This document shows, in pieces, positions 50,501-62,400 of a stretch of 64,000 bases of DNA (positions are counted from its first letter, which is position 1; each line of letters starts with the position of its first letter). Source of the DNA: Dendrophyllia cribrosa (lineage: Eukaryota > Cnidaria > Anthozoa > Scleractinia > Dendrophylliidae). A program made the position numbers and the translations under genes. The stretch spans positions 35,730,605 through 35,794,604 of the forward strand of contig JAJLRJ010000005.1 of the NCBI GenBank assembly GCA_024195265.1, read 5' to 3'. Below the pieces are notes generated by a model. The model searched no databases, was not told the origin of the DNA, and saw only the letters and a list, made by a program, of their open reading frames with translations.

Positions 50501-53500
50501 GTCATCCAACATAATTCTCTTAGATGTACCTGGTAAAGTAAGAACTTCAACATATGGACAGAGAGCATTCTCTTATGCATCTCCACACTTATGGAACTCA
50601 TTACCCGAAAACATTGAAAATGATATGACAGTAGAAACATTTAAGTCTTTACTAAAGACCTATTTATTTTCTAAATATTTTTTTCCTTCTTTTCTTATTA
50701 TTGTTTTTATCTTCATTATATAGTATTACCAATATTTAATTACATTAGTATTCACAAATTAATTAGTTCAGTTTTTATATAAATACATTTAGTTTCGTTC
50801 ACAATATAACATTTTAATCATTTTTTACTGGTATTAATTAAATACACTGTAAGTAACTAAGTAGTTAAATTTGTAAAGGTTTTTATATATTCACATATTG
50901 TAAAAAGCATAGAGACTCCTGTTAATGCATTATTTAAGAACTTCTTATTATTAATTATTATTATTACTATTATTTCTTTAAATAAAATAATAAAAATAAA
51001 AGGGAATTTCAGTGGAAATCCACAGAGTGGCTCTTTAACTTCCAACTGTTTCTGATCAAATTGGAATTTAAAAAATGTTGGTTTTGTGGAATGAGGAAAA
51101 CCCATTGCAAGTAATGTGAAAACCAACCCTCGGGGCATGACCAAACAGCAACAGAGAAACTCAATCCACATATAGCATTGCTTACAGAATTCATACCCCA
51201 GCCAACTGGTGGGAGGACTCACTGTTGAACCATTCCTCGTAATTTATGGAAATGTAATATCTATTAATAAATAATATTGAATAAGAGGACTGTTGTTTAT
51301 AAAGGTAGGATATAAAGTTTGAATATTTATGATGTCATGTGCAAGCCAAGAATAGTCTAGAGACATTACAGTTAATAAAGGTATATTTAATTGAATGAGG
51401 GTTCAAACAAAACTGCATTTGTCGTCAGAGGTTATATGGAAGCATTTCAGCTCTTTTTTAGTAACAGTAACAGTAACAGTTATTCTGTGTAGAAGATGGA
51501 AACAAAATTAATGTATGTTATCCCTTGTTACTTTATCAACTAAGTCTTGAAACTTTGCCTTCCTTTTTTTTTACGTCACTTAGTACAATAACATAGTTTT
51601 GATAAAAAAGTAGTTTTTGCAATGCATTTCAGCATGCTAAAGAGTTGATAAGAAGTCACGAGGAGGAGTTTAACAGTTTGCACAGTTTTCTTCTTAGACT
51701 TAAGATCTGATCGAATGGCTGCAATCAACTGGAAATATTGTAGATAGTAATGGTCTTGAATTTATTGCTGCATTCCTCAAAAGATAAGAAATTTCCATTA
51801 GCATTTAAGACATCGTGCACAAAAGCAATTACATGTTCGGGCCAGGATCTCCGAAATATTGAAGTGTTATCTGTTAGTATAGTCATTGACTTATTGTTCC
51901 AGAGAATAAATTTGCCACTTAGGCAGATGTTTGTCATACTCTTGAAATCTTGGAAATAGTTGAGAAGACTTAGTTCCCGATAGAAAAGGGGTAACCCTTT
52001 ATCTAAGACGGTTACATTATAAAATTATTGCATTTGAAGAGTAAAGGTAGGCCACCATAACTTTGAAAATATTAGTTTGGGATTGTCATCCATTTAGTAT
52101 AGGTAATCATACGGTTTCAAGTTCAATTTGGGATTAATTTGCACGAGTGAGTTTTTCAAAAAGCTCAAAATTGCATGAGCTGCTTCGGCGAGAGCAATTT
52201 GAGCTTTTTGAAAAAAACTCACAAGTGCAAATTAATCCCAAATTGAACAAGAAAACCGTATGATTACTTATTAATAATTATACATGAAAAAATTTGCATC
52301 CATTTTTGTTTGGAATTTTTTTTTTTTCAAAAAAATTTTTTTTGGAAAATTTTTTTCTTTTTTTTTTTGGCAAAAAAAAAAGAATAAAAATTTTTTTTTT
52401 TTCGATTTGTAATTTGCACTGGTGTTACACTTTTTACACCGGTGTTACACGTTTTGCACTGGTGTTACACTCGAACTGCACTGCTCTTAGCCAATCAGAA
52501 TCGAGTAATTTTTTCATGTATATTATTATCTGAATCAGCTACTACATGTAGTCTGCCAATCCAAGCCAGGCATAAAGATTTTACCATTGTATTAAAGTTT
52601 AGAAAGTTACAGTGCAACTACAAAAGCTATGAATATGTCTGGAATGTTTATTGTGTGGCTGTCAATCAGATTCGAGAACTGGCAGACTTTTAATCTGTAA
52701 GACCAAGTCACAAAATTGCATTATTTCATATTTTTTTTACTTTTTCTTTTTAACATGTTTGTTTTTTCCCTACAGGCATTTGTCTGTAGTGATTTCCTTT
52801 GTGTTCTCGTCATGAATTATTAGATAAATGAGTTTGAGAAACTTATTTTGAATGCACTCGCCAACCGGCTGGTGGGTAACTTTTAGAATGTACTCACCAA
52901 GGTTAGTTTTTACTCGCCCAAAAGAATTCCTTTTCAGTCTTCAGAAAGTAACACATTAATGCATCTATTTATGTAACAGGAAATACCTTAATTTGCACAA
53001 AATTTCCAGTTAAATTAGGCTTTCCTAACAGTCACCAGCTGGAGGTTTTTAAGTAAAACTATTTTTATAAAAAAAAACAAGCAAGTTATGGTCACTGTGA
53101 CAATAATCTTTATAAACCCAAATTGAAAAGTAGTCTGCCAAGTGCGATCGTCGGGGTTAGTGTAGTTCTGAATAGAACTGTTGTTGTTGACACTGACGTT
53201 TCAACAACCTGAACGAAGTCATCTTCAGAATGATGTGAATTGTCAGTTGATGGTTATTGCTGTCATTGGTCAGTTTAGTCATGATGTTATTGGTTGTAGA
53301 GACTCAAGTCAGTGATTGGTGTGTTTCAATCTGTGTGTTGTTACTGTGTAATTTCTGTTGTTGTACTGTTAGTCAAATTTGTTGGTGAGTTCAGTCTATT
53401 GTTTGTCTGGTGAGTGTTCTGTTGACAAGTTGTTTGTAGGCTGCAGGTAGCTGTTGGCATTGGTTCAGTGATGTCTGTTCTAAGTTAGTAAACCAAATTA

Positions 53501-55496
53501 CTTGAGTCGTTTGTGGAAAGTAGTCTGTACTGTAACCAAAAAGTGAAAATTGTACTCACCAAACTGGGTGAGTGATCAACAGTTTCAGTGTACTTGCCCA
53601 AAGAGATTAATTTGATATTTTCATTGGCATTGTGGTAGCATGGAATGGTGGACTTTAACAAATCTATGTATATTTAATAGGAAGTAAATTCTGATTGGCT
53701 TGCCACATTTTCTAAAAATCCCCAGCTGTGACCACGAGTTAATCGCTTCTCTTATGAGCTTCTGCCCAGACTACAAATACAACTCCATTAGATTAATCCA
53801 CCAAACTTGCAAAAGCAATGACCCAGACATTTAACTAAAATAGACAAGTTTGTATGTGTGCCATATATAACTTTACTGATGATTTATGAAAACATAATGG
53901 TCAACCTTTTAACTTCTGATTTCAAGGTTGTGGGTCATTAGTTGGTTTTAACAGCAGTTTTGTTCTAAATTTGTACTGCAAGTAAAATTGTAGGTAGCTG
54001 CTAATATTTACACAACAAAATGTAGCCTCCAGAATATTTGCTTACCTTGCTTGAAGGATCACTCTGTGTCCGTTGAACAGGATTAAAATCTGTGTTTTTT
54101 CTTTCATGTATCTCAATGGCAGCAATTGGCATCTTGGTTTTGGCCTCCACTAGTGAAGGTTCTGACTTTGCACGATTCGTTAGGGAATTATTATCTTTTA
54201 TATCAGATGACAGTGGATTGTAGTGTTCTTTTGGGAGTTCTTCACAAGACTTAACTCTTCTGGGACTTTTTTTTCTTCTAAAGAGTCTTCTCATTTTCTT
54301 GAATGGACTCCACTTCCACCTTAATTTTCTTTTCTTTTTTGCTTTTTCTTTGCCTGCTCCATTATCAGAATGCATATCTTCATCAGCACTGCTAGGGGAC
54401 AGATGTTCTTCATTTTTATCAGGGAGCTTAATTCTCACACTTGTTTTCTTTGCTTTCAAGTTTTCATGTGATGTTGCAATCTCGTCAGAGCTTGATGTAA
54501 AAGACTGTGCACTCAGTCGAATATGCTCAGGTAATGGTAATGACTGAGGTCGAGTAAGAGCAGGATCTGATTGAAACTTGTTTAACAGATCATGTGATAT
54601 CTTTCCTGGTTTGTCTGGTTTGTCCAACTCTGCAGATAAGGCAAATAAGTATCATCTTTTGCTATTGCTGGTTTGCACGTGATGTCATGGCGGCCATGTT
54701 GGTGGTCAAGAACAAAAGCGTTTCTCTCCGCTGGGAACTAAACTCTATTTTCATGCAAATTCTGCGACAAAAATTGTATTGTTTTGACCACCAACATGGC
54801 CCCCTTGTCACGTGGTTGCAAACCAAGAATAACTATACAAATATTAATGTGATATCAATTGAGCAAGATGATAAATGGTACGCTACAAGGGTCAACGGTG
54901 GAATTTTTGAAAACACGAAAATACCAAAAAATGACACAAAACTGTTCTGAAGGCTTTTACATAAACAAAATTACATCAATTTGGAAAAAATGCTTTTCCT
55001 GCAAATTTTTTAAGTCACTCCAGGTAATCAGAACTCATTGGAATATAAGGTGCCAAAACTTGTGGAAGCAATGTGGTTGAGTGGTTAGGGCACAGGACTC
55101 TCAAAGAGGCATAACATACATGCACATGTATGTGCAAAATCTTCAATTATCCAGCCTTCGTTTCATATTTACATGTATCAATCGGGCTTGCTAGAGTTTG
55201 TAATCTTAAAATTTAGAAGCCGTTTAAAATTTGATGCCATACAGCAGTCAGCTCTTTCTTTAATATAATAATTCAACAGGGAGTATTTTTACTTTGGGGG
55301 CCATGTCTGTGTCAGGTTAATTACAGCGAAAGATTTCCTTTGAAAAAGAGAAAGTGACGCATCTTGTTGGTAGAGGTTACTTTTCGCATGCTGGTACATA
55401 GGATGAGAAAATAACCAATGCTTGCAGGGAATCTGTCTGAAGGTCACTCTTACCTTCTGCTGATCGTGAGGCTTCGATCACTCCACCCTCCGCCAT
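44517..55496 (-). CDS. LIM-domain protein with long disordered region, probably actin-associated
   Basis: Five coding exons on the minus strand: 55454-55496, 54046-54629, 49534-49705, 45530-46533, 44517-45050. All borders are GT...AG and the phases join, giving 778 residues. Exon 1 starts MAEGGVIEASRSAE. Exon 2 is Ser-rich with a strongly basic block (KKKRKLRWKWSPFKKMRRLF). Exon 4 is acidic and disordered, and ends with QPAWIELANKRSKRLSQL, a PAW-x-x-LA motif seen in some actin-regulatory proteins. Exon 5 has three or four tandem PATKPKV repeats and one C-terminal LIM domain, with CVVCGTTVYQMEK, HCIKCTVCKR and VYCKPH supplying the eight zinc ligands; the VYxME-type LIM is closest to the EPLIN/MICAL/CRP kind. 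Exact orthology is not established. It could belong to the EPLIN/CRACD-like actin regulators. Confidence 0.82.
45345..45490. repeat. GGGGATGGTGGAAGGGGT minisatellite
   Basis: Three or more clean 18-bp units degrade into GGGTAGGGGTA-type repeats. It lies in the last intron of the LIM gene, 40 bp from the exon 4 donor. Confidence 0.88.
47028..47235. repeat. ATCGATGA/TGATTA-rich cryptically repetitive block
   Basis: Many irregularly spaced copies of ATCGATGA, ATTAATCGATGAC, GATTAGTCATCGAT and TGATTACTCATTG occur in both orientations over 200 bp, inside an intron of the LIM gene. There is no clean unit length. Confidence 0.7.
47636..47724 (+). CDS. Candidate first coding exon, unknown gene
   Basis: ATG opens a frame MEEFLSEDEGFVADWLVRQG and continues to a strong splice donor (AAAG/GTATGT) at 47725. 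The sequence is a good amphipathic helix pattern with a Kozak-like context. It lies on the opposite strand inside an intron of the LIM gene, and no following exon was found. It could be a fragment of a duplicated gene or a real nested gene. Confidence 0.3.
48034..48465. repeat. Dispersed GGTACC/CATATAC repeat, inverted copies
   Basis: 48034-48209 is the reverse complement of the family at 675-824 with four units of TTTCATATACC / GGTACCCC type. More degenerate units and a second 'gggcggagcatccccgta' tail follow to about 48465. Confidence 0.7.
49358..49520. mobile_element. Short DNA element with 11-bp duplication at a splice donor
   Basis: TGCCTAGTTCC at the left and GGAACTAGGCA at the right, flanked by AAGGTGAACAT on both sides (49347-49357, 49521-49531). 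An inner tandem repeat of 'gtgacccgaaacggattgac' occurs twice. Duplications of 9-11 bp suggest a Mutator-type element. The right duplication forms bases +3 to +13 of the intron after exon 3 of the LIM gene. Confidence 0.72.
49740..52100. other. Intron 2 of the LIM gene, part with a LINE tail
   Basis: AT-rich intron sequence. No gene except the retroelement remnant at 50505-50700. A G-run lies at 50403-50427. Confidence 0.6.
50505..50700 (+). pseudogene. 3' tail of a LINE
   Basis: The plus-strand frame includes VRTSTYGQRAFSYASPHLWN and SLPENIENDMTVETFKSLLK, the well-known C-terminal block (YGxRAFSxAAPxLWNxLP...FKxxLKTYLF) of many LINE polyproteins. It is truncated upstream and ends in AT-rich sequence. 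Confidence 0.78.
52103..52269. mobile_element. Fold-back MITE
   Basis: Arms GTAATCATACGGTTT...AATTTGGGATTAATTTGCAC and complement, continuing to AAAAAGCTCAAA-type inner arms around a short centre at about 52185. It lies in an intron of the LIM gene. Confidence 0.82.
53165..53331. repeat. Dispersed retroelement-like repeat, copy 1
   Basis: Contains CTGACGTTTCAACAACCTGA and a GAAGTCATCTTCAGAATGA-type block. A reverse-complement copy of the whole segment is at 63804-64000. Such GTTTCAACAACCTGA...ATCTTCAG blocks are frequent in cnidarian retroelement 3' regions. Confidence 0.7.
54670..54833. mobile_element. Fold-back element in intron 1 of the LIM gene
   Basis: GGTTTGCACGTGATGTCATG and GCCATGTTGGTGGTCAA at the left are matched by TTGACCACCAACATGGC and CACGTGGTTGCAAACC at the right, about 50 bp apart. 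Confidence 0.8.
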
Positions 55497-56468
55497 GTTT
55501 ACAAACTCTACAACCACAAAATGAATGTTGTCTGTTATTTCAATGACAAGAACAGACTTAGATCTAAGTCTAAAGAAATTAAACTTGATACAGATTTTAA
55601 AAGCAGGATAAGAAAACGGGGTGTCTCATGTATCACAGGATGATCAAACCAAACAAACCACGGTTCATTCAATATACTGTAAATAAGACAACTACAATCA
55701 GTTACTTTGTTCGAAGAATACCATGTATCACCTAATACCTTTTGAAACGAAGAGCGAGACGAAATCCCATAGCTAAAAGTATCTTATTAAGAACTTTTTT
55801 AAAGGTTATTTGTGATTTGCCCAAATTAAGCTCAAATAATAGGTTAATATAAAGCTGTAATCTTAAATTTTAATCATATAAGCTTACTTAATTGATTATC
55901 CTTACCTGTGAGGTGTTTGTGTGAAGATTTTTCACGTCATGTAGTATGATTATTGCGAGTTTATGCAGCGGTTTATGTTGTAAAAGTCCGTCAAGTAAGA
56001 TTGCCAGTAAACAGCTGAAGTTTCTTAACCGCAGTCGTTGGAGTAGCAACTAATACGTAGCATTCTGTGCTATAAACAGAAACATAAATTTGATCTTAGA
56101 CTTGTGTGAATTAATCAATGACCACCACCGACTGAAACTCGCTGTCTTATAAAGAAAAAACTAAGAAATCGATTTCACTGATGTCCTCTACTGGTGTAAT
56201 CAATATTTCAACATGAAGACAGAAAAATAACTTCGTTCGAAAACCCTCAGGGCATCCAGTTCGTGCTAAACGCACCGTACCGACCAGCCCTGCGACTTCC
56301 CTAACCTTTTTGTTTTTTTTACAGCTGCCCCCTGTGGGGAGGAGGCGGGCAGTTGTAGACCAGACTGCCTTACTTTTGGGCGAGGGGATTTTATGTGTTG
56401 AAGTACACGACGTACCTTTGTTTGAAACCAAAGTACTGCTGACCACGAACCACGCGGGTTTCTTCAAA
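55497..56468. promoter_or_regulatory. Head-to-head promoter region, LIM gene / PGM2
   Basis: 972 bases between two divergent start codons. No TATA element is obvious beside either. It probably holds the 5' UTRs, possible non-coding first exons and the two promoters. No coding sequence is seen. Confidence 0.5.
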
Positions 56469-59400
56469 ATGGCGGGTCCGAGTCAAGAGGTAGCACTGGT
56501 GAATTCAGGTGATAGTGAACTAGACCAAAAGATTACAGAATGGCTCTCTTTAGACCAGGTAAATAGTTCTTGGCGTTATGGATGCATTCTAATCTACAAA
56601 CTTAACTTTATAGCACAATCGCTGAAAGGGGCAATGTCGCGAGATTTGTCACGCAGGCTGAGAAAACGTCACATATATCTGCATATATAAGCTTAAGACT
56701 TAAATCAAAAATCGGGCAAAATCCTTTAATTCTGCCGTGCTCTGTACTCCGAAAGGTCTCAGATTTTCCCCACATTTAAATAATCTATTTGTCTTGATTT
56801 TGTTTCGGTTATTTCCCCGATTCTAAAATCATACGCCTCAATATACAGTTGTATGCCAGTATCTCAATGTCTAGAAGTAAACAGTTTATTTACTGTAGTA
56901 TTATTTATCATCATTATTTATCATTTTTATAAATTATCATTTTAAGTCTTCGCTCAACGACGAGCATTTAGACTGTATTAATTAATAAACGAATTAACTA
57001 ATTAACTAACTTACTAACTAACTAACTAACTAACTAATAGAAAACAAATAAAAAGTGGAGATTGCTTGCCTTTATGCAAAATGTCCCTTGCTGGTTCCAA
57101 GCAAAGTAGTCACAACTGGCAGTTGGGAGCTTGTATAGGTGCTCCGAGGAAGGAGTAGGTTTATATATAACTGGATGAAGTATGTTACTGTTGACACGTG
57201 TTAGCATAGACTTTCTTAGCAGTGGACATATTAGCGAACTGTGCAAAAAGGCTAATAAGAAAGTGGGAGTGCTAACGCGTCTGTGCAATCTAATTCCTTG
57301 CTCAGCTACATGTAATCTTACTAGTTATATGTCGTCTATCTTACCATTCCTAACTTACTGCCACGTAGTATGGCATTTTTGTAAGGCGTCTGATAGTAGA
57401 AAAGTACAGTGCATTCAAGAGAGAGCACTGAGAGCTATATACAGAACTAAGACAGATCCTTATGAAACACTCCTTGAGCGAGCCAGGCTGCCATCACTGC
57501 AAAATACATGTAGGACATTGCAGGACATTGTCATATACATGTATAAAGTGAAAAATCAACTTGCATCTGGCGGTGTAGCAGAAATGTTTACCCTCAAATT
57601 ATCGTGTTACTCCAAAACAGTGACTTCGATATACCAAGAGTAAATAATGTTCACTATGGTAAGCACTCTTTGCGTCACTTCAGACCTGTATTATGGTCAA
57701 AGTTGAGAAAGGACACCAGAAACTCACCCTGTCTTGACACTTTCAAGACAAAAATACGAAAAACAGCTTGATAGCTTGATAGATCACAATTGTGATAATT
57801 GCGATCTTTGTAGTCAATGGACACCTTTTTATATATATTTATTTATTTTTAGCTATTTTTTTCTTCTTAAAACTAGGACATTTTAACATGTAGACAGCAA
57901 CTTTTATACATAGGGCTAGGATAATTTTAATTTACAAAATATCATGTGGTTAGTATAGTGTCCACAACTAGCCCTAACAGCTAAATACTTGACACTTAAT
58001 CTTTTTCACTTACTACTTACTTATCCCGTCACATTTAGTTGCGACACGTCACGCTTAACACATATTTACCCTAACAGTTGCTGTCCTTCCCCCCAATGTT
58101 GAATTTTGCGCCTCTGTGATCATTAAATGGGAACCTACATTGAGGAAGGAGGGAGAAGGCAGGGAGATGCCATGTGTCCCAACAAATGTGATGAGAATAT
58201 TGTACAATGTAGGTGCTGGTTACTGTGTAATCAACCCAAAATGTGTCAGATTTTCCTATTTTATATGAAAATAGTGTGTTTTCAATGCTCTTACAGTTAT
58301 GTGCCTGATTTAAGTAATAAGTGCAGACAATCTCAAGGTTACATATGCAAAGAGTGTTAGCTACCGTAGTTGTTTTGATCTGTTTTGAATCAAGTCCAGC
58401 AATTTTCATGCTCTCTCTAAAGCGAACAAAAAAAATTATAAAATAAATTGGGTTTGTCTGTGCAATAACAAATTACAATGCAAAGTTTCTAAGCCGAATA
58501 GGTTTTTATACTGAAGCATGCTGTTTTTTGTCAACAGTGAGACTAACAAATTTTATTCAAAACGCTCAACTACAGCTGTACCAGATAGTAACATGATGCC
58601 GAAGAACTAGAGCTATTTTAAAACATACAAACAAAGATCACATTTGTCACAAAAATTATATTTATATCCTTGCATTGAGACATCAAGGATGATCCAGTTG
58701 AATTCTTAGATGGGCAGGCTAAATCAATCTGTGTTTAATGCCTGGCACGGCTGGTCAGTGACTTATTGCTTCGCTATTGCTAGAACATTGCGAAGAAGAG
58801 ATTGCGGTATTTAGGTGAATGCTTCCCAACTCAGGCAGATTGCACAGAGATCCAGCAACTAGATTGGCCCAGAAAAGAACCTTCATCCATACTCAACTTA
58901 TTTCCACCGCATACTTCTAGACATTAAGATACTGAATTGTATGATTCCAAAATCTTTTAAATAACCAAAACTAAAACTCACAAGACTTTAGTTACACAAA
59001 TTTGAAAATGATGAGTGAGTCATTGAAACGTCATTCTACACTATTATCATTAATTTTTTATTCTTAATTGTAAATCAAGACAAATTTATATTTTACATGT
59101 GTAAACAATATGAGATACTGAGATACTGAGCAATAATTTACATGTATATGGGAGTAACCTCCCCGTCCCACCCCCAGGTGCAAATTACTTTGTTAGATTG
59201 CACTGAAAACGAAAATGATGAATGAGATAAATTATTATAACAACTGTGCTTCCTAAGGGCTAACCATAAGCTAATTCTTAACACAAAACTAACCATAACC
59301 CTAACATAAAGCTTACCCTAATCCTAACATAAAGCTAACCCTAACACTAAAAATAAGCTACGTACATGTAACCATAATTTAACACAAAGTTAACCCTAAC

Positions 59401-62400
59401 CCTAACACAAAGCTTATCCTAACCCTAACGCTAAGCTACATAACTGTAACCTTAAGGTACATCGATCGCTATTAACACGTTGATTTTAAATAAAAATTTC
59501 TTGAAAACAAAACAACTGATTGTAGTAAATATATGACGGGTTGAGACAACTAAAGTCAAGGTTTAATAAAAGGAATTTCCGAGGTGCCAATTTTCACACC
59601 TAAGGTGTGAAATCCTATTTGAATTGCGGGCTCAAAAATAAAAGATCGTCGTTTTACAGCTTAACTTTTAAAGTCCGATAAAAAATAAATGTGGCAATTT
59701 ATTCCTATGCAGATTAGGAAAATTCTCACGGGAGCCCGTAATGGAAGCCCATTTCATTTATCGGATATCGGCTTTTACAACAAAACACATGTGGCATGAA
59801 CTGAAATGGTCGTAATATCGAGTAGAAACATCGTTTTACTACGGGCTCCCGTGAAAAGTTTCTTTCGCGTTGTGAGAATAAGCTACGAAAATTTCAACCA
59901 GATATGTTTAATCTACGCATTTATTTTCCAAATACCTTTAAGTGCGGTCTGTGCTAGCGCCTAAAATACGCCAATTAATCGCCGAAATCTTTTGCTTATT
60001 GGCCGCCATCTTGGATTATAATCGTAAAACCGCTGCTCGAAGTGTTTGTCTTAACAAACACCGAATATAGGCCGAATATAGGCCGAAAAATGCCGAAAAT
60101 CCTCGGTATTTCTCGTCTATTGTTATAAAGTCAATATGGCGTCGTAAACAATGATGTAATGCATAGCAACGAGCTGAACTTGATTCATCCATTATATTTC
60201 CTTCGCCGCGAACCGCAACACGAGTACACGCGCAAGCCACGCAAGTTTCGAGTTCTCCTCGTGACAATCTCTGTTGGTTCGCCCACGCCACGCATGCATG
60301 AACTCCAGGATTCCAAGATGGCGGATCAAAATGGCGGCCCCAACAACGAAATTTGGCAGCGGTTTTTACCGTTTCTAGTGCAATTGAAAGCTAGAAACTT
60401 TGGATTTGACTACAACTTATCATGAACTTCTGATTTCTTTTATTTTTTGCCCTCTTTTTTTTTTTCCACCCGATAGCAATCTATGTACCTTAACACAAAA
60501 CTAACCATAACCCTAACACAACGTTAACCATCGCAGATAACCCAGGTTTTTTGTCAAATGAAGAAACAGGTAAACTAGGTAAAAAATAACCTTTTTCAAA
60601 AAAAAAAAAATTTACTTGAACTTCCTATTTAATAAGTAAAAAATTACTTACCTGTAGTGAAAAAAAAATTAACTTAACTTTGAAAAAAATAACCTAATTA
60701 AAAATTAAATTTACCTGAAAAAAAAAACTACCTGCAACATACCGGTATATGTATAAAAATATCCTTTTCAGGATAAACAAAAATTATGGGAATCCATGAA
60801 GACGGGAATTTCACGTGTACCAAGTGACTCAAATTGGTGGGCCAATTAACAGGCTTCCACCATGTTCGTGTCCTTCATTCCTGAAGCCTCAGTCTGATTG
60901 GTGTGACATAGTTGAGACATAAAAAAATTACAAGGTAAAAACATACATAAAATCAAAGGCTACTACAAGCTAACTTGTGAATACAAAACAACCTTTGGGC
61001 CCTCCCCTCTCCTAGGCATTTTGCTTCACTGACCCCTCCCCCCCTCACCCTTTGCATCCAACTCCCCACCCTCCCTCCCTCCCTCCCTCCCTCCCTCCCT
61101 CCCTCCCTCCCTCCCTCCCTCCCTCCCTCCCTCCCTCCCTCCCTCCCTCCCTCCCTCCCTCCCTCCCTCCCTCCCTCCCTCCCTCCCTCCCTCCCTCCCT
61201 CCCTCCCTCCACCTTCATCCCCATGAGCAACTAAAAGCAGGTGACCATAACCTAGCTAGATCACATTTGGAATGCGTAAAATTTATGTGCAAGCAAAAGT
61301 AAAGTTTACAGCCAATAGATGGAAGGAAGGAACTTAAGAGTGAAAAATTAATTTGCATATTTGCCCCTGTCTACTATAACTTGTTCAATGTTTCTCATAT
61401 TCACAAGTTAAATCAAATTATAATTTTCAAAGTAACGACAACTGACTTGATTTTAAAAGACGTTTCAACAATCCTTTGTAAACATGTCTTTTAAAATCAA
61501 GTCAGTTGTCGTTACTTTGAAAATAATTACTTGCTTGCTATTATCCAGACCCTTTTAAATCAAATTGATCAAACATCGTTACTTTTCCAGCATCCAGCCA
61601 GTATTGCAGAAGTAAAACAACTTGTAAAAGAAGTAAAATTTGCCGAACTCAGGGAAATAATGATGACGTCATTGTCATTTGGCACTGCAGGTACATGTAA
61701 CAAATGCATTGTTTGTCATTTCAACATTTTTAATGCACAAAAATTAATTTAATTTATTATCATCATTAAATTTATTATGCAAACTAAATCTAAAAAATGG
61801 TTGAAAAAACTTTCTATTTAAGTCTGTATTTCTCAATGATTAAATAAAAAGAGTATAATCAAAATGTACATGCTCATGCAGCCCATGCAATGTAAATTAA
61901 AGTGACTATGAAAATGGCTGAGAAATGATCAGAACTATTTACTGAAATTATTTGAAAAGTTTGCAATACTCAATTCAGAGTTAGTTTCTGTAGTTCACTT
62001 CTGTAGTACTTTTCTCTTCAAGAAAGTGCTACATGTACCATTTGGTAGCAGCTCAGCCTGTCAGCAATTTTCTGACACACTGTTGTTTTTGTGGTCCGTC
62101 TTTCTTTAGACGTCTGCTCGTTAATGAATGAAGCACCGAGGTGAATATCACCTGGTTGTAATGTATAATATTATATAAGTCGCAAACAATAAATTTTACT
62201 TCATTTTTTTTTCGCTAAAGCGGTGTTGCTTCAATAAAAGTGGCAGAAAATGGGTGTTTCTTGATGTTGCGGAAACTATTGTTGGTTAGCTTTTGTGTTG
62301 TGGTGTGGGTATTGTTTACTTTCTTTTGAATCTTTTTTTTTTACGTCATTTGGTGATCGCAACACCAAGAAACTGCCCAGAAAATGAAGGCTGCATTTTG

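Larger units (their letters stand above)
56559..61590 (+). other. Intron 1 of PGM2, with repeats
   Basis: Contains an (AACT)n microsatellite (about 56996-57038), a LINE fragment, telomere-like repeats, two inverted-repeat sets of YY1-like CCAAGATGGCGG / CCGCCATCTTGG sites (60002-60016 and 60313-60335), and a long TCCC microsatellite. No other gene is supported. Confidence 0.6.

Noticed and set aside
55064..55110. tRNA-like stretch 'ggttgagtggttagggcac'
   Set aside because: Only an A-box-like half is present, without a B box or stem pairing; at most a SINE remnant.
60319..60425. ATG frame MADQNGGPNNEIWQRFLPF as a gene start
   Set aside because: It lies in a repeat with YY1-like CCAAGATGGCGG sites, ends after 36 residues without a splice donor, and is not a recognised protein.
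61045..61234. Repetitive frames PPSLPPSL / GGREGGRE
   Set aside because: They are translations of the CCCT microsatellite.
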